Assembly: GCA_031769625.1 (NCBI GenBank)
Contig: JAUIMM010000566.1
Span: forward strand, 1,803,001-1,867,000
DNA length: 64,000 nt
Direction of reading: 5' to 3'
Origin: Taudactylus pleione
Lineage: Eukaryota; Chordata; Amphibia; Anura; Myobatrachidae
Shown here: positions 12,701-22,846 of the stretch, piece by piece
How positions within the stretch are numbered: the stretch's first letter is position 1
How the letters are laid out: each line of letters starts with the position of its first letter
The notes under the pieces: model-generated
What the model was told of the DNA's origin: nothing
Databases searched by the model: none
What the model saw: only the letters and a program-made list of their open reading frames with translations
Made by a program: the position numbers and the translations under genes

Positions 12701-12859
12701 GTGGCTTCTACTATGACATTGGGCATCGGCCTTGGCAGACGACGTTGATGGCATGTTATCGTCTATGTCATGACTAGTGTCAGCAGCTTCAGCACTAGTA
12801 GGAAGTGGTTCTTGATCTTTCTCTATTTTATTTTTATCGGAGAAAGTTTGGTCCTCCAT
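9746..12859 (-). pseudogene. hAT transposase (BED finger + RNase H-like), copy 1, two in-frame stops
   Basis: One continuous minus-strand frame starts at the ATG at 12859 (MEDQTFSD...) and ends at 9746 (...DEDDILPP), 1037 codons, interrupted only by two TGA codons. One is near 12497-12499, where copy 2 has CGA (Arg). The other is near 11297-11299, where copy 2 has TGG (Trp). From the N-terminus it shows: a low-complexity Ser/Glu-rich region; a BED-type zinc finger with CTIC and HLQRVH, both His ligands present; an LTMDMWTS block; an SDNATN block; and the C-terminal hAT dimerisation block with SVYSERLFSAAGN, followed by an acidic tail. In the hAT superfamily the acidic residues of these three blocks form the catalytic triad of a nuclear DDE transposase that cuts at the element ends. 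The C-terminal catalytic block is intact here, unlike copy 2. The protein cannot be made full length without readthrough. Confidence 0.9.
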
Positions 12860-12885
12860 TTATGTTATATCGATTTGATATATAC

Positions 12886-13852
12886 GTGCGGCTAAGACGC
12901 ACACAAACACAGAAAATATTTTTGTATTTTTGGTGGAGAGTAGTGCACTTTGTGGGTTACACCACCCTTTAAGAAATGAGCCATCCGGCTCTTTACTTAT
13001 GGGACACAGGCGCACGCTTGGCGCTTCTCCTTTGTTGATGCACGTGCAGCTACTGCGCAAACAATTCACAAACAAAGAAAATATTTTTTTATTTGGTTTG
13101 GAGTGTACTTTGGGGGTTACAGCACCCTTTAACGGTCAAGCCAGCCGGCCCTTTACTTATGACCCAGGCGCACGCTTGGCACTACTTTGTTGGTGCACGT
13201 GCGGCTACTGCGCACACAATTCACAAACACAGAAAATATTTTGTTATTTGGTTTGGAGTGTACTTTGGGAGTTACAGCACCCTTTAACGGTCAAGCCAGC
13301 TGGCCCTTTACTTATGACACAGGTGCACGCTTGGCACTACTTTGTTGATGCACATGCGGCTACTGCACACACTTCACAAACACAAAAAATATTTTTTTAT
13401 TTGGTTTGGAGTGTACTTTGGGGGTTACAGCACCCTTTAACGGTCAAGCCAGCCGGCCCTTTACTTATGACACAGGCGCACGCTTGGCACTACTTTGTTG
13501 ATGCACGTGCGGCTACTGCGCACACAATTCACAAACACAGAAAATATTTTGTTATTTGGTTTGGAGTGTACTTTGGGGGTTACAGCACCCTTTAACGGTC
13601 AAGCCCGCCGGCCCTTTACTTATGACACAGGCGCACGCTTGGCACTACTTTGTTGATGCACGTGCGGCTACTGCGCACACAATTTACAAACACAGAAAAT
13701 ATTTTTTTATTTGGTTTGGAGTGTACTTTGGGGGTTACAGCACCCTTTAACGGTCAAGCCAGCCGGCCCTTTACTTATGACACAGGCGCACGCTTGGCAC
13801 TACTTTGTTGATGCACGTGCGGCTACTGCGCACACAATTCACAAACACAGAA
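12886..13852. repeat. Satellite array in the hAT copy 1 leader, ~155-bp unit
   Basis: About six units of ~155 bp lie between the transposase start and the 5' terminal region. Each carries GGAGTGTACTTTGGGGGTTAC, CACCCTTTAACGGTCAAGCC, CACGCTTGGCACTACTTTG and GTGCGGCTACTGCGCACAC. Units within this copy are nearly identical to each other, but differ from those in copies 2 and 3, as expected when arrays are homogenised locally. Stop-free frames through the repeats (such as 12930-13595) are artefacts of the period. Confidence 0.9.
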
Positions 13853-14604
13853 ATAAAATATGTATTTTTTCAGCACTTGGGGGGAGCACCCCTGACGGAC
13901 AGAGCACCCCCTGGACAACACTACAGCACCCCTTTAGGACTGGGACACTGCACAGGACTTTGGAGTGGACACCTGACTGTACAACACAGTCCAGCCAGCC
14001 CCTATGGACTTTGAAGTAGTGGACAAAGCCCCTATGGACAACAGCAGCACAGCACAACACAGCCAGCCCCTATGGACTTTGAAGTAGTGGACACAGCCCC
14101 TATGGACAACAGCAGCACAGCGCAGCACAGCACAGCACAACACTACTCTGCACTACACTACACTACACTACACAGCCCAGCCAGCCCTAACTCCCACCCT
14201 CCCTCTTCACTGTCCACAGCCGAGTGAGAAAATGGCGCCGACGCGGGTACCTTAAATAGGATCCAAAACCCGCGAGACCCGGAAGGCGGGATGATGACGT
14301 TTTGCCTCGATTTCAGATCTGAGTCAGGTGGGAAAAGTCGAGCCTGACTCAGATCGGCCTCGGATCGGGGGGGCTCGGGGGGGTTCGGATTTCAGAAATC
14401 CGAACCCGCTCACCCCTAATATATACAGATATGTGTGTTGACCAAAAAGATGCACACCCAGCATTGCATAAAGACCAAGCAATTGAAGTTCAGTATTCTT
14501 ATTCAAGCCTACTGAATATATTGTCCTCAACTTCCCACCACCTTGCATTCCTATGCTACTGTATGCCACTGTACTTCTGATACACTACAGATAGATACCT
14601 GGAC

Positions 14605-15390
14605 GTATTTGTATAAATGACAGAACTCACACACCAAGTGATTTCTTTTTAATCCTATAGTGAAGATTTAAAAAAAAAAATTCCCTTTCCAGGTTTTAAA
14701 CCCGGACGCCCACTCTGCAATGCAAAGTGCTCACCCAAACCTCTAGCCCACATATGCCAGCCGTGTCGGTTATGTGATGTGATGTCTGCGATTTACAGCA
14801 GGCAATGTGTACAATGTCAATAGCAGGCTCATTCTTGTGCACTCCACCCACCCGCTGCCCTTTTTAGCAATAAAAAAGTGTCTTCCTTTCAAAATATTAT
14901 ACTACTATAGTATACGTAAACACAGTACCCCACCATTAGAGAATAATTCATCATGTCTCATTGAAAGCTGTGTGTGCATCTCATTAATGTACACTATCGG
15001 TTATACAGTCATAAGAACACGGAAATTACACTACTGTACTGTATGTATGTGTACTGATTTCCGTCCCATTCAAAGAGCTTCTGCGATATTATTAAACAGA
15101 TTGGTTGTGCGAACATGCAACATGCAAATACTGTACACTGCATGAACGTGATTGGCCCACTTGTCAGGGATATCCATTACAGTAACTTCTATGGAATTGA
15201 GTAGTACAAATTTCATCCGTGGTACACTCGCCACCCAGCGGTTAAGAGGTGTATTACATACTGCGGATTCTCTTTCATTATAGAATGCCATGGTGTGCCA
15301 CAGTACAGCCATCATGAAACGTTCCATGGCGTGACACAGAAGCCTGAATGTTGCACTATGAGCAACAAACCAGCTGGGCCCATCTGTATT
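14605..15390. repeat. Right arm of the large imperfect inverted repeat
   Basis: This is the diverged reverse complement of 8402-9102, ending AGCTGGGCCCATCTGTATT. After removing the hAT at 9111-14418, only about 190 bp separate the two arms. The segment is therefore an old fold-back element or inverted duplication that later took a hAT insertion near its centre. No coding content is recognised. Confidence 0.65.
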
Positions 15391-15470
15391 TTAATCCCAC
15401 CACAAAATCTTCAGATACTGTAATCTCATATTCAGTTATTCAGTGAGCTTTAACAAAGATCATTTTGCAA

Positions 15471-15474
<4 letters not shown>

Positions 15475-15514
<40 letters not shown>
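15475..15514. repeat. (TA)n microsatellite left of the PLE-like palindrome
   Basis: A pure TA run, matched by another TA run at about 15768-15796. The palindromic segment between them looks inserted into, or bounded by, a TA array, a setting also seen at 22065-22843. Confidence 0.85.
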
Positions 15515-15518
<4 letters not shown>

Positions 15519-15586
15519 ATCCCGGCACTCATTCAGGTAATGCAGGTAATGGCGTGGGTGCCCTCCATAGACCACCGGGTCCCATG

Positions 15587-15767
15587 TAACAAGCAAAGAG
15601 TAATGGCGGCACTCCACGACTGATAATGAAGTAAAAATCTTTTAATGTTCCAACGTTTCGGGTCAATGCCCTTCGTCAGACGAAGGGCATTGGCCCGAAA
15701 CGTTGGAACATTACAAGATTTTGACTACATTATTAGTCGTGGAGTGCCGCCATTCCTCTTTGCTTGT

Positions 15768-15769
<2 letters not shown>
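15587..15769. repeat. Near-perfect palindrome, 91-bp arms, centred at 15678
   Basis: The arms 15587-15677 and 15679-15769 are reverse complements with only a handful of mismatches and a single central base. Each arm carries AGGGCATTG(A/G)CCCGAAACGTTGGAACATT (split here as AGGGCATTG, CCCGAAACGTTGG and AACATT) and then GTCGTGGAGTGCCGCCATT. The CCCGAAACGTTG block is what I associate with hammerhead-bearing terminal repeats of Penelope-like elements. It is interpreted as a head-to-head pair of PLE 5' ends. Confidence 0.8.
15652..15683 (-). ncRNA. Hammerhead-ribozyme-like core (minus strand)
   Basis: On the minus strand CTGACGA is followed by a GGG-loop-CCC hairpin, GAAAC and GTTGG. This fits the hammerhead core CUGANGA, stem II, GAAA, short stem III. 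Vertebrate PLEs are known to carry hammerhead motifs with very short stem III. The plus-strand mirror copy has CAGACGA and so lacks the core U. Cleavage competence is not shown. Confidence 0.45.
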
Positions 15770-15800
<31 letters not shown>

Positions 15801-16003
15801 GTATATATATTTTTATTTCTGTATGGGCTACTACTGTATCAAGAGCAAGTGTATTTATTAACGATTATAAGTTTGTATTAGTATGGGTGTGAGAGTGTGA
15901 GCCACAGTATGAAAAGGGCTAATGGGCATTGGTAACCTACTGTTTACTAATTTCTAAGGTCTGTTCAAGATTTTATGATGTCACCTTGAAAGCATACTTT
16001 TAG

Positions 16004-16872
16004 GGGTATTCAATATGGGTGCGATAACATAGTTTTTTGCATTAATATTGCACTTTTTAACTTTTTTGCATTAATATCACTGGTTTTAGTTTTACACCGT
16101 ATTCAATTTCAAAGACTTATCGCAATTTTGAAAAGTCTTTGATAAAAAACGGTGATAACTTTTCACCATTGAATAGGTGTCGAAAAAAAGTGCAGAATTG
16201 GGGTTTAGGGGTGCAGGCTTAAAAAAAATAGCCTGCACCCCTGAGATTGACATTTAAAAAAGAACTGTGTCAAAAAAAGTTTTAAAAAAAAATAGGGACA
16301 CCCCAAAAAATGAATAAAAAAATTGGGGTGCAAAAAAAAATAGGAAAAAATTGTATAACAATAGGGAAATAGGTTCAGGGCTATTCTGCAAGGATGCGGC
16401 AGGTGTTTTCTAGAATAGAATTATAGCGGCAGGTGCACAAATGCCGAATTTTTAAAAACTGACTTTAGGGACTTAAAAATATGCTAGTACCCATTTTCAT
16501 GTACCCCAAATTTGATGGGACCACTTAAAAAAACGAAAAAAATAACCTAAGTGCTCTTCTGCATCACTTCTTCAATGTCGGGAAAAAAATACCTGCTGCG
16601 GCTATTTAAATCCCCGACTTTCAATTAAAGGCTAAAACGGGGGTACCCATAGTGTTCCCCCATGTTTTTACAACTTTAGGGGGGGTCTTACAATTATTTT
16701 AAGGAAAAATTCGTAACTTTACGCAAATCCAACTTCGGAGTTTCCCGTTTTCGTTAATTTTATTTTGAATACGGGGATAAGCGGGAGCGCGCACCATACC
16801 TTTACGCAGAAAAAAACTCTGATATGAAACGTTAACTTCGCCAGGGAAGTTAACCTTTCATATTGAATACCC
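16004..16872. mobile_element. MITE-like element with GGGTATTCAATAT ends
   Basis: The left end GGGTATTCAATAT is matched by ATATTGAATACCC ending at 16872. The interior is A/T-homopolymer rich with several short hairpins (for example GGTGCAGGCTTAAA...GCCTGCACCCC at about 16208-16240) and no open frame. Target duplications are not clear. Confidence 0.6.
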
Positions 16873-18147
16873 TTCATAGTTGTAACTGGGTGTTCATGAT
16901 ATATGGTTATACCTAGTAATAGCTGTAAATATAATACATATTTTACAATAATTTGAATTGTATAGTGTGGGGAATTATTTAAACTACTATTGTCAAATTT
17001 ACTATGAATAGGTCTCTATCTATTAATCTTTAAAAATGATAACCTTTGTCTCTGTTAATTATTGTGTGATATTTGATGTGGGCGGTAAACTGCTGAGATA
17101 TGAAATTAAAAAAAGGCACACTAAACTATAGTCTAGCATATAATGGTTTCCTAAACTGACCCTTCGTTGACCCTACGCTCTCTTCAGATCGAGAAAACGT
17201 AACTCAGGTGAAGGCACCAAATATCTACAACCAACTAATTACCACCGTAACACTTTCTCAAGGCCAATGTTAGGGGAACAACCATTACACACCATCATGT
17301 ATTCTGTGACAGCTAATATGGGATGTGGCCATAGCCCTTAGAGTGATTTTGGTGCTGTGACTGGATGGTGTCAATACAATCAAGGTGCCAGGGTAAGTCT
17401 AGTGGTTATGGCAACTGAAGATTACCCCTAGGATTACCTTTGAAAGAGATACCAATCTGTAAATCTGTTCAAGATGACTTTAGCATTTCATGTGTGCTTA
17501 ATGTTGGTGATGATGGGAGCTATCAATGTTTTGTGGTAACTCTTTTTAAATATGGAGGCAGCTGGGTATTATTAATATTATACAGTGGAAATGTTATATT
17601 TGTGAGGGTTATTAAAGCAATGTGGGACGTGTGGCCCTGTATCAGTGATGGATGCAGTTAGTTTACCTGTGATAAAATGTGCACTACTGGCTTCTGTAAT
17701 CCACTGTTGTGTTTGAAGATGCAGCATCGGATGAACCGCGTGACCATCAGACATCTGACATCAGGTTACTCAGGATGTCTGGTTAAATTACGCAGCTGGG
17801 GCCAGTCAGGCTGCATCTAAAAACACAGCCACTGGCTTCTGCACACCCAGAAAACATGGCCACCAGGCACCCATTTCCTCTGACGCTTCCTGTCAATGCC
17901 CTGTAGCCACCCCAATTGCATGCGTCAACACAGCTTCAGATCTGCACATGTACAGTGGGGCTTCTGCGCATATCTAGAAACATTGGAGATGTGCGTAAAC
18001 ATCAGACTTACCTACATCTCTGAATTAGGCCCTATGTTACATATATGAGCTACTGTATCTGGGGGATGGGGACTACAGGGACTAGATTAGTACTGAGATT
18101 CTTTCTTATCTCATTGAACTGATCTGCAAAGGTACACCTGAACAACA
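16873..18147. other. No supported gene; unassigned sequence
   Basis: No conserved protein or RNA gene was recognised. The 73-codon frame at 17440-17661 has no recognisable family features. Confidence 0.5.
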
Positions 18148-18425
18148 ATTATTATTACCAGTTATTTATATAGCGCACACATATTCCGAGCTTACAATCT
18201 ATATTCCCTATCACATGTGCACACACATACATACTAGGGTTAATTTGTGTTGGGAGCTAATTAACCTACCAGTATATTTTTTGGAGTGTGGGAGGAAACC
18301 GGAGTACCCAGAGGAAACCCACGCAAGCACAGGGAGAATATACAAACTCCGCACAGGTAGGGCTCGAACCCATGACCTCAGTACTGTGAGGCAGTAATGC
18401 TAACCATTACACCGTCTGTGCTACC
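18148..18425 (-). mobile_element. tRNA-derived SINE, V-SINE-like, reverse orientation
   Basis: Read on the minus strand it starts with a tRNA-like head: GTAATGGTTAGCATTA in the A-box position and GGGTTCGAGCCC as a good B box. Next comes the strongly conserved block GTGGGTTTCCTC...CTCCGGTTTCCTCCCACA, then a body ending in GCGCTATATAAATAACTGG and an ATT-repeat tail. This order (tRNA head, conserved central block, L2-type tail) is that of V-SINEs of fishes and amphibians. Transcription would be by RNA polymerase III and mobilisation by a LINE in trans. The same tail type occurs in a LINE fragment at 50680-50795. Confidence 0.8.
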
Positions 18426-20582
18426 CAACAACAAGCCCCTTTCTAATAGGTGTAAGCCATTATTACGTCCCACTACTTGGGATGGTCCCAGACATGACTA
18501 TATTTAAAAGTACAATTTAAATAAAACTTGCTAAATAAATACTGTACAGTAAGAGTGCATTAAATACAAGCCAAAAATATTAAGTATTATATGGAACATA
18601 AAAGAGATGGCTGAAGTAAAAGTTAAAGTTTATGAAAGTCTGTGAGGAGCCAAAGTGGGCTCTAACTAGAAATGTCAGGAACGTGAGAACTGCTATAAAA
18701 ACAGTAACAGGTTGTGGAAGTGTCCAGAACATGGGACCCATCTGCTCTGTCTATCATGCAACTTATTTTGGCTATTAGTAGATGGCAGATGGATGCTGTT
18801 TAGTTACTCAGTATCCACCACAGTACAGAACTTAGTGTCGTTTTGCTCATTATTTTGGCTGATTGTAAGCTCACAATTTGCAGCATGTAAGAGCTATACT
18901 ATGTACATGTTGAGTTGCTAACAGATTCAGCATCTGCTAAAATGGGGTATGATAGGTCAGCGCTAGGACTCCTGCAGTTCTAATAATGGTCCTATACTGT
19001 ACACTTCGTTGGGTATTTCTAAAATATACTGTACTGTACAGTTCTACAATTTCACTATATAGTATATTCTCACGATACAGTAACAAAGGCTTTCTGCTAC
19101 ATTCCAATCCTTATCCTTCATATGCTTTAATGACAGAAAAAGGTAGTGAATTCGTTTTCCCATTACAAATCATTCAGACACTTGCCTACTTCTGGATGTA
19201 CATGGATCTATGTAATAACTAGCGCTAGAAGGAAAACTGCTGCTACTTTTAGCATGTTCTCCAAAATTCTACATGTCTAATAAGAAACAATCACGTGATT
19301 CATACCCACTGCTCGACAGATGCAAAGGTAAAGTGATTTAAATGACAAAAGTACACAACTAAATCCAAAAAGATGTAATCTGTATGAGGTGTGGTGGTAA
19401 AAGGCAATGCTCTACCCTGTGGGCATATAGGGTATGGCTTTACTTTGTACTGATGCTGAACATCCATCGGTAAGGTTGCTTCAATTGATCTTCTCGAGCC
19501 TATTCAGCACTGATGAGGACAGTCTATGCCAAAAGACATTTGTGGTTTAAATATGGGGGCTTCATGGGTGGGGACTAATGACACAGGCAGTCTGGTTCCT
19601 CCCCCATCGCTACTCACCTGTATCTATTCTCCGGGCTTCTCCCAAATAGGAAATTTCATAAGAAAGTAGTCAAGTATGTTTTAAATATATCTATGCTTAA
19701 GCACAGGGTAAATCAAAGTAACTGTTGTACTAATTACTGTGCTTAGTCTTATATAGCCTTAAATTGGGCACCTGGGTAGCACATAGCTGGCCTGGGCATG
19801 TTAGAGTGTAGTTGGGTTTATCAAGGAAGGGGCTAGTTGTGTCATGTGAGGGGTCATGGCAGAATGTTGGAAATGATGTGGTCAAGACAAGAGTACATTA
19901 ACAATCTGCCATGGGACTAGTTATCTTAGTGTGATCGACAGCAAACAGTCACTGGATAGGATCAGTCTAGATGTGTATAGAAAGAGATGCTAAAGCTTCT
20001 TGAGCCCTCTAGTGGCCATTTCAGTAACATTACATATTAGTTACATGCTGGAATTAAAATGTAGTTTTTTTGAAGATGGTGCCTATCTTCCTGTACAATG
20101 TTAGTACATTATCTAGAAGGTGTTTTTTTCCCATTTTTAAGCAAATAAGTAACGTTTAATGTCATGAGAATGCAAAGAGTCAATGGGCATGACTCAGAGG
20201 TGCACATTATGGCGATGCCGCTCGCAAGTGTCTAATGCTTTCAGTCTGCGCATGAGCCTGAGTCGCACAGCATACGCTCCCCGATGGTTACCACTGGAAG
20301 CGCAGAATAAATTTGGATGCAGAAAGGGGTAATATCAGCGGGCGTTTCTGTGTGGTAACAGGAGGGTGGCTAGCCATGCACAGCCGTCATGTTCACAATG
20401 AGATTCTGTGCCTCCATAGGGTTGGTGCAGTCTCCGATGGTGTGACTGATGCATCCGATGGTGTGTCTTAATACTCACAGCAACGGATTAGCACCACAGC
20501 CATTGGGCGTCTCTGTGCAAATCTCATAGGGTGTGGGATTAGCATAAAGTTGCAGTTGCGGCTGCAGTAGCGCACACCTCTG
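18426..20582. other. No supported gene; unassigned sequence
   Basis: A/T-rich intergenic sequence with no recognised coding, RNA or terminal inverted-repeat signal. Short frames at 18712-18921 and 18986-19222 show no domain. Confidence 0.5.
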
Positions 20583-20592
20583 GCCAATGTAT

Positions 20593-20819
20593 TTACCACC
20601 TTTTGTATTATTTGAAGTGGTGGGGGCGGGGCTAAAATGACGCGATTCGGCGTGAATCGCGTCACAGGCCCCTTGCTTCCGGGGATTCCCTTGTAATTGC
20701 GGCGGGGGGCAGGAGGGGTCGGCAGCTGCTGGGAGACTTGCCTGCCTTCCCAGGAGGCCGGGAGCGGCACCCGATTTTCGGGAGGCTCCTGACCAAATCG
20801 GGAGGGTAGGCAAGTATGC
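20593..20819. repeat. Interspersed GC-rich repeat flanked by a 10-bp direct repeat
   Basis: It ends with GGGAGGCTCCTGACCAAATCG then GGAGGGTAGGCAAG, a block also present at 59700-59765 and, more diverged, at 33950-34040. Identical GCCAATGTAT flanks (20583-20592 and 20820-20829) suggest a target duplication. There is also a short hairpin, GACGCGATTC...GAATCGCGTC, at about 20640. The superfamily is not determined. Confidence 0.6.
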
Positions 20820-20829
20820 GCCAATGTAT

Positions 20830-21322
20830 GCTGCAGTTCCCCATAAATAAATCCACAGGATTCTTAGTATTTATGGTTAGCCCCCGAAAATGGCTGTTTT
20901 ATGGCTATCTACCACAAATACTGCTTGATAAATATGCTTCAAAGTATGAGATGTTCTGCAGAACATATCACTACATGAGTAACATTGTATCAGTCATTCA
21001 GTAAGTTAGCTGTCCTCTTATCCATTGGTACCCTAAAAATTGCCCAGTTTTGCCATATGTTAGCACTGCCCCTAGGTAACTATAATTGTAATAAGTTTAG
21101 GTGCTCGTAGAAAAAATTGGTGAAGTGGAGTGGATAGATGCCGTCATAGAGCAATCATAATGTTAAAATTCCTTTTTCCCTCAATTAGGAAAGCATGTGT
21201 ATATATAGTGTATTGGAATGATCCCATTAGTACATCATCATATTTCACTTAGGGCCTGTGTTGCAGAATTTGATATTTATTATATTTTCTATATAAGTAT
21301 TTATACTTGTATACTGTATATG
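20830..21322. other. No supported gene; unassigned sequence
   Basis: No recognisable element or coding signal apart from short A/T-rich runs. Confidence 0.5.
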
Positions 21323-22061
21323 CAGGGCTCCAAGTCAGCCTGTATACAGCGGTATACCATACCACCACTTCAGCCAGTGTCCCAACTCCCGCTTGGCCGT
21401 TGGTAATAGCGATTGGAGCAAAAGAGAATCTACCGTATTATATGGAGCGCTGGCTTGACAGAGCATCGGGTGATGGGTCCCAGCGGGCCGGTGCTCGGAG
21501 ATGCGGTGGTAGAACACAAACCCGGCGCTGATCATGAACCAATCACAGACCAACATCTAATCAAAAAGAATCATCGCCGGTGGCCTTTTAAATATGGAGC
21601 CGACTGCTAGCCAATCACAGCTTGCGGACTACCAGCCAATCAGAAGCAGCTACGTGGCTGCATCTGATTGACTGCCAGTCCATTCTATGATTTGATCACA
21701 GCCGGCACCAAGTACAAATCGCCACCACATCTGCCCTACAGCTCCATCCCAGCACTAATCAAAGCAGTGTCCCAGCTTGAAGCTGAGCCGCCAATGGAGA
21801 GCCCACTACAAGCAGGGGGACAGAGAGGAGGATTCTGGACATAGAATTAGAGGTACAGGGGGTGAGAGATGGAAGCTGGTAGTGTGAAGTAAGGGTATGG
21901 GAGAGGGAAGTAGGCAGTGTTAGGTGCAGGGTGTGGGAGAGGGAAGCAGGTAATGTGAGGTGCAGGGGGTGCGAGAGGGTAGTAGGCAGTGAGAGATGCA
22001 GGGGTTGAGATTCAAGCAGAAGCTGAATTTTATTATCAAAATACCTAAAGCTTGAAGAGGG

Positions 22062-22062
<1 letters not shown>
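21323..22062. mobile_element. Probable non-autonomous hAT element containing a ~38-bp tandem repeat
   Basis: The left end CAGGGCTCCAAG is loosely matched by the reverse complement of the right end (CCCCTCTTCAAG). TGTATATG before (21315-21322) and TGTATATA after (22063-22070) could be an 8-bp target duplication, but the right one lies in a TA array, which weakens it. About four units of a ~38-bp repeat (AGGTGCAGGGGGTG...GAGAGGGAAG) lie at 21855-22010. Confidence 0.5.
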
Positions 22063-22064
<2 letters not shown>

Positions 22065-22095
<31 letters not shown>

Positions 22096-22788
22096 GACAG
22101 GGTTAATACATATATCTCTCTGGGGTGCCCTTGGCATGTGACCACACCATCTATATAAAAAATATCATACAAACTCGGCACTCACATGCTTTTCAAACTG
22201 CAACTCCTTTGAACATAGGGAATGTTGGTTCCAAAATATAGCAATAATTTGTTAAGCTGACCACCACTTCAAGGTCATTCTCATCTGGACAGTCCCTACA
22301 CTGATTCTCAGATAAATGAACTTGATCTGCCACCTTTGGCTCAAGCTGCATACATTTTAAACATGAAACTGGGTCCTGCCTTAAAGAGAAAGGACCACAC
22401 CCAGGGCTATCAGTTAATAAGCACCTGGAAAAAGAAAAAAAGTTTGTCTTACATTTGAAAAACAGGGTGCCCTAGCAAGTGTGACCACAAAATTTAAATA
22501 AATGACAGGCTTAATCCACGGCATTCAACCATCTGGGGTGCCCTTGGCATGTGACCACACCATCTACATAACAAATATCATACAAACTCGGCACTCACAT
22601 GCTTGAGCCAAAGGTGGCAGATCAAGTTAATTTATCTGAGAATCAGTGTAGGGACGGGCCAGATGGGAACGACCGTGAAGCGGTGGCCAGCTTAACAAAT
22701 TATTGCAATATTTTGGAACCAACATTCCCTATGTTCAAAGGAGTTGCAATTTGAAAAGCATGTGAGTGCCGAGTTTGTATGATATTTT

Positions 22789-22843
<55 letters not shown>
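22065..22843. repeat. Compound direct and inverted repeat between two TA arrays
   Basis: The segment 22162-22345 is repeated as its reverse complement at 22603-22787; shared blocks include CATACAAACTCGGCACTCACATG and CAACATTCCCTATGTTCAAAGG. In addition 22122-22195 is repeated directly at 22537-22605. Pure TA runs bound both sides (22065-22094, 22787-22843). This layout resembles PLE terminal regions in TA arrays, but no protein-coding part is present. Confidence 0.65.

Positions 22844-22846
<3 letters not shown>

Larger units (their letters stand above)
9111..14418 (-). mobile_element. BED-type hAT transposon, copy 1 (5308 bp, reverse orientation)
   Basis: The ends are TAGGGGTG at 9111 and CACCCCTA at 14418. 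Identical octamers ATATATAC flank the element (9103-9110 and 14419-14426), a perfect 8-bp hAT target duplication. From the transposase side it contains: a 5' terminal region with a GATCTGAGTCAGG/CCTGACTCAGATC hairpin and a GTTCGGATTTC/GAAATCCGAAC hairpin; short CAGCACAGCAC-type tandem repeats (about 13915-14160); a satellite array; a ~1037-codon transposase frame; and a 3' region where TTTTGGATCTG is repeated several times near the tip. Repeated subterminal motifs are the usual transposase-binding arrangement in hATs. A second copy lies inverted at 45151-50325 and a third starts at 61758. Confidence 0.92.

Noticed and set aside
9746..12859. TGA codons in hAT copy 1 as recoding or selenocysteine sites
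   Set aside because: Copy 2 has ordinary Arg and Trp codons at these positions, so they are simple nonsense mutations.
12930..13595. 221-codon open frame on the plus strand
   Set aside because: It is the hAT leader satellite read through in frame; the peptide repeats with the DNA period and has no domain.
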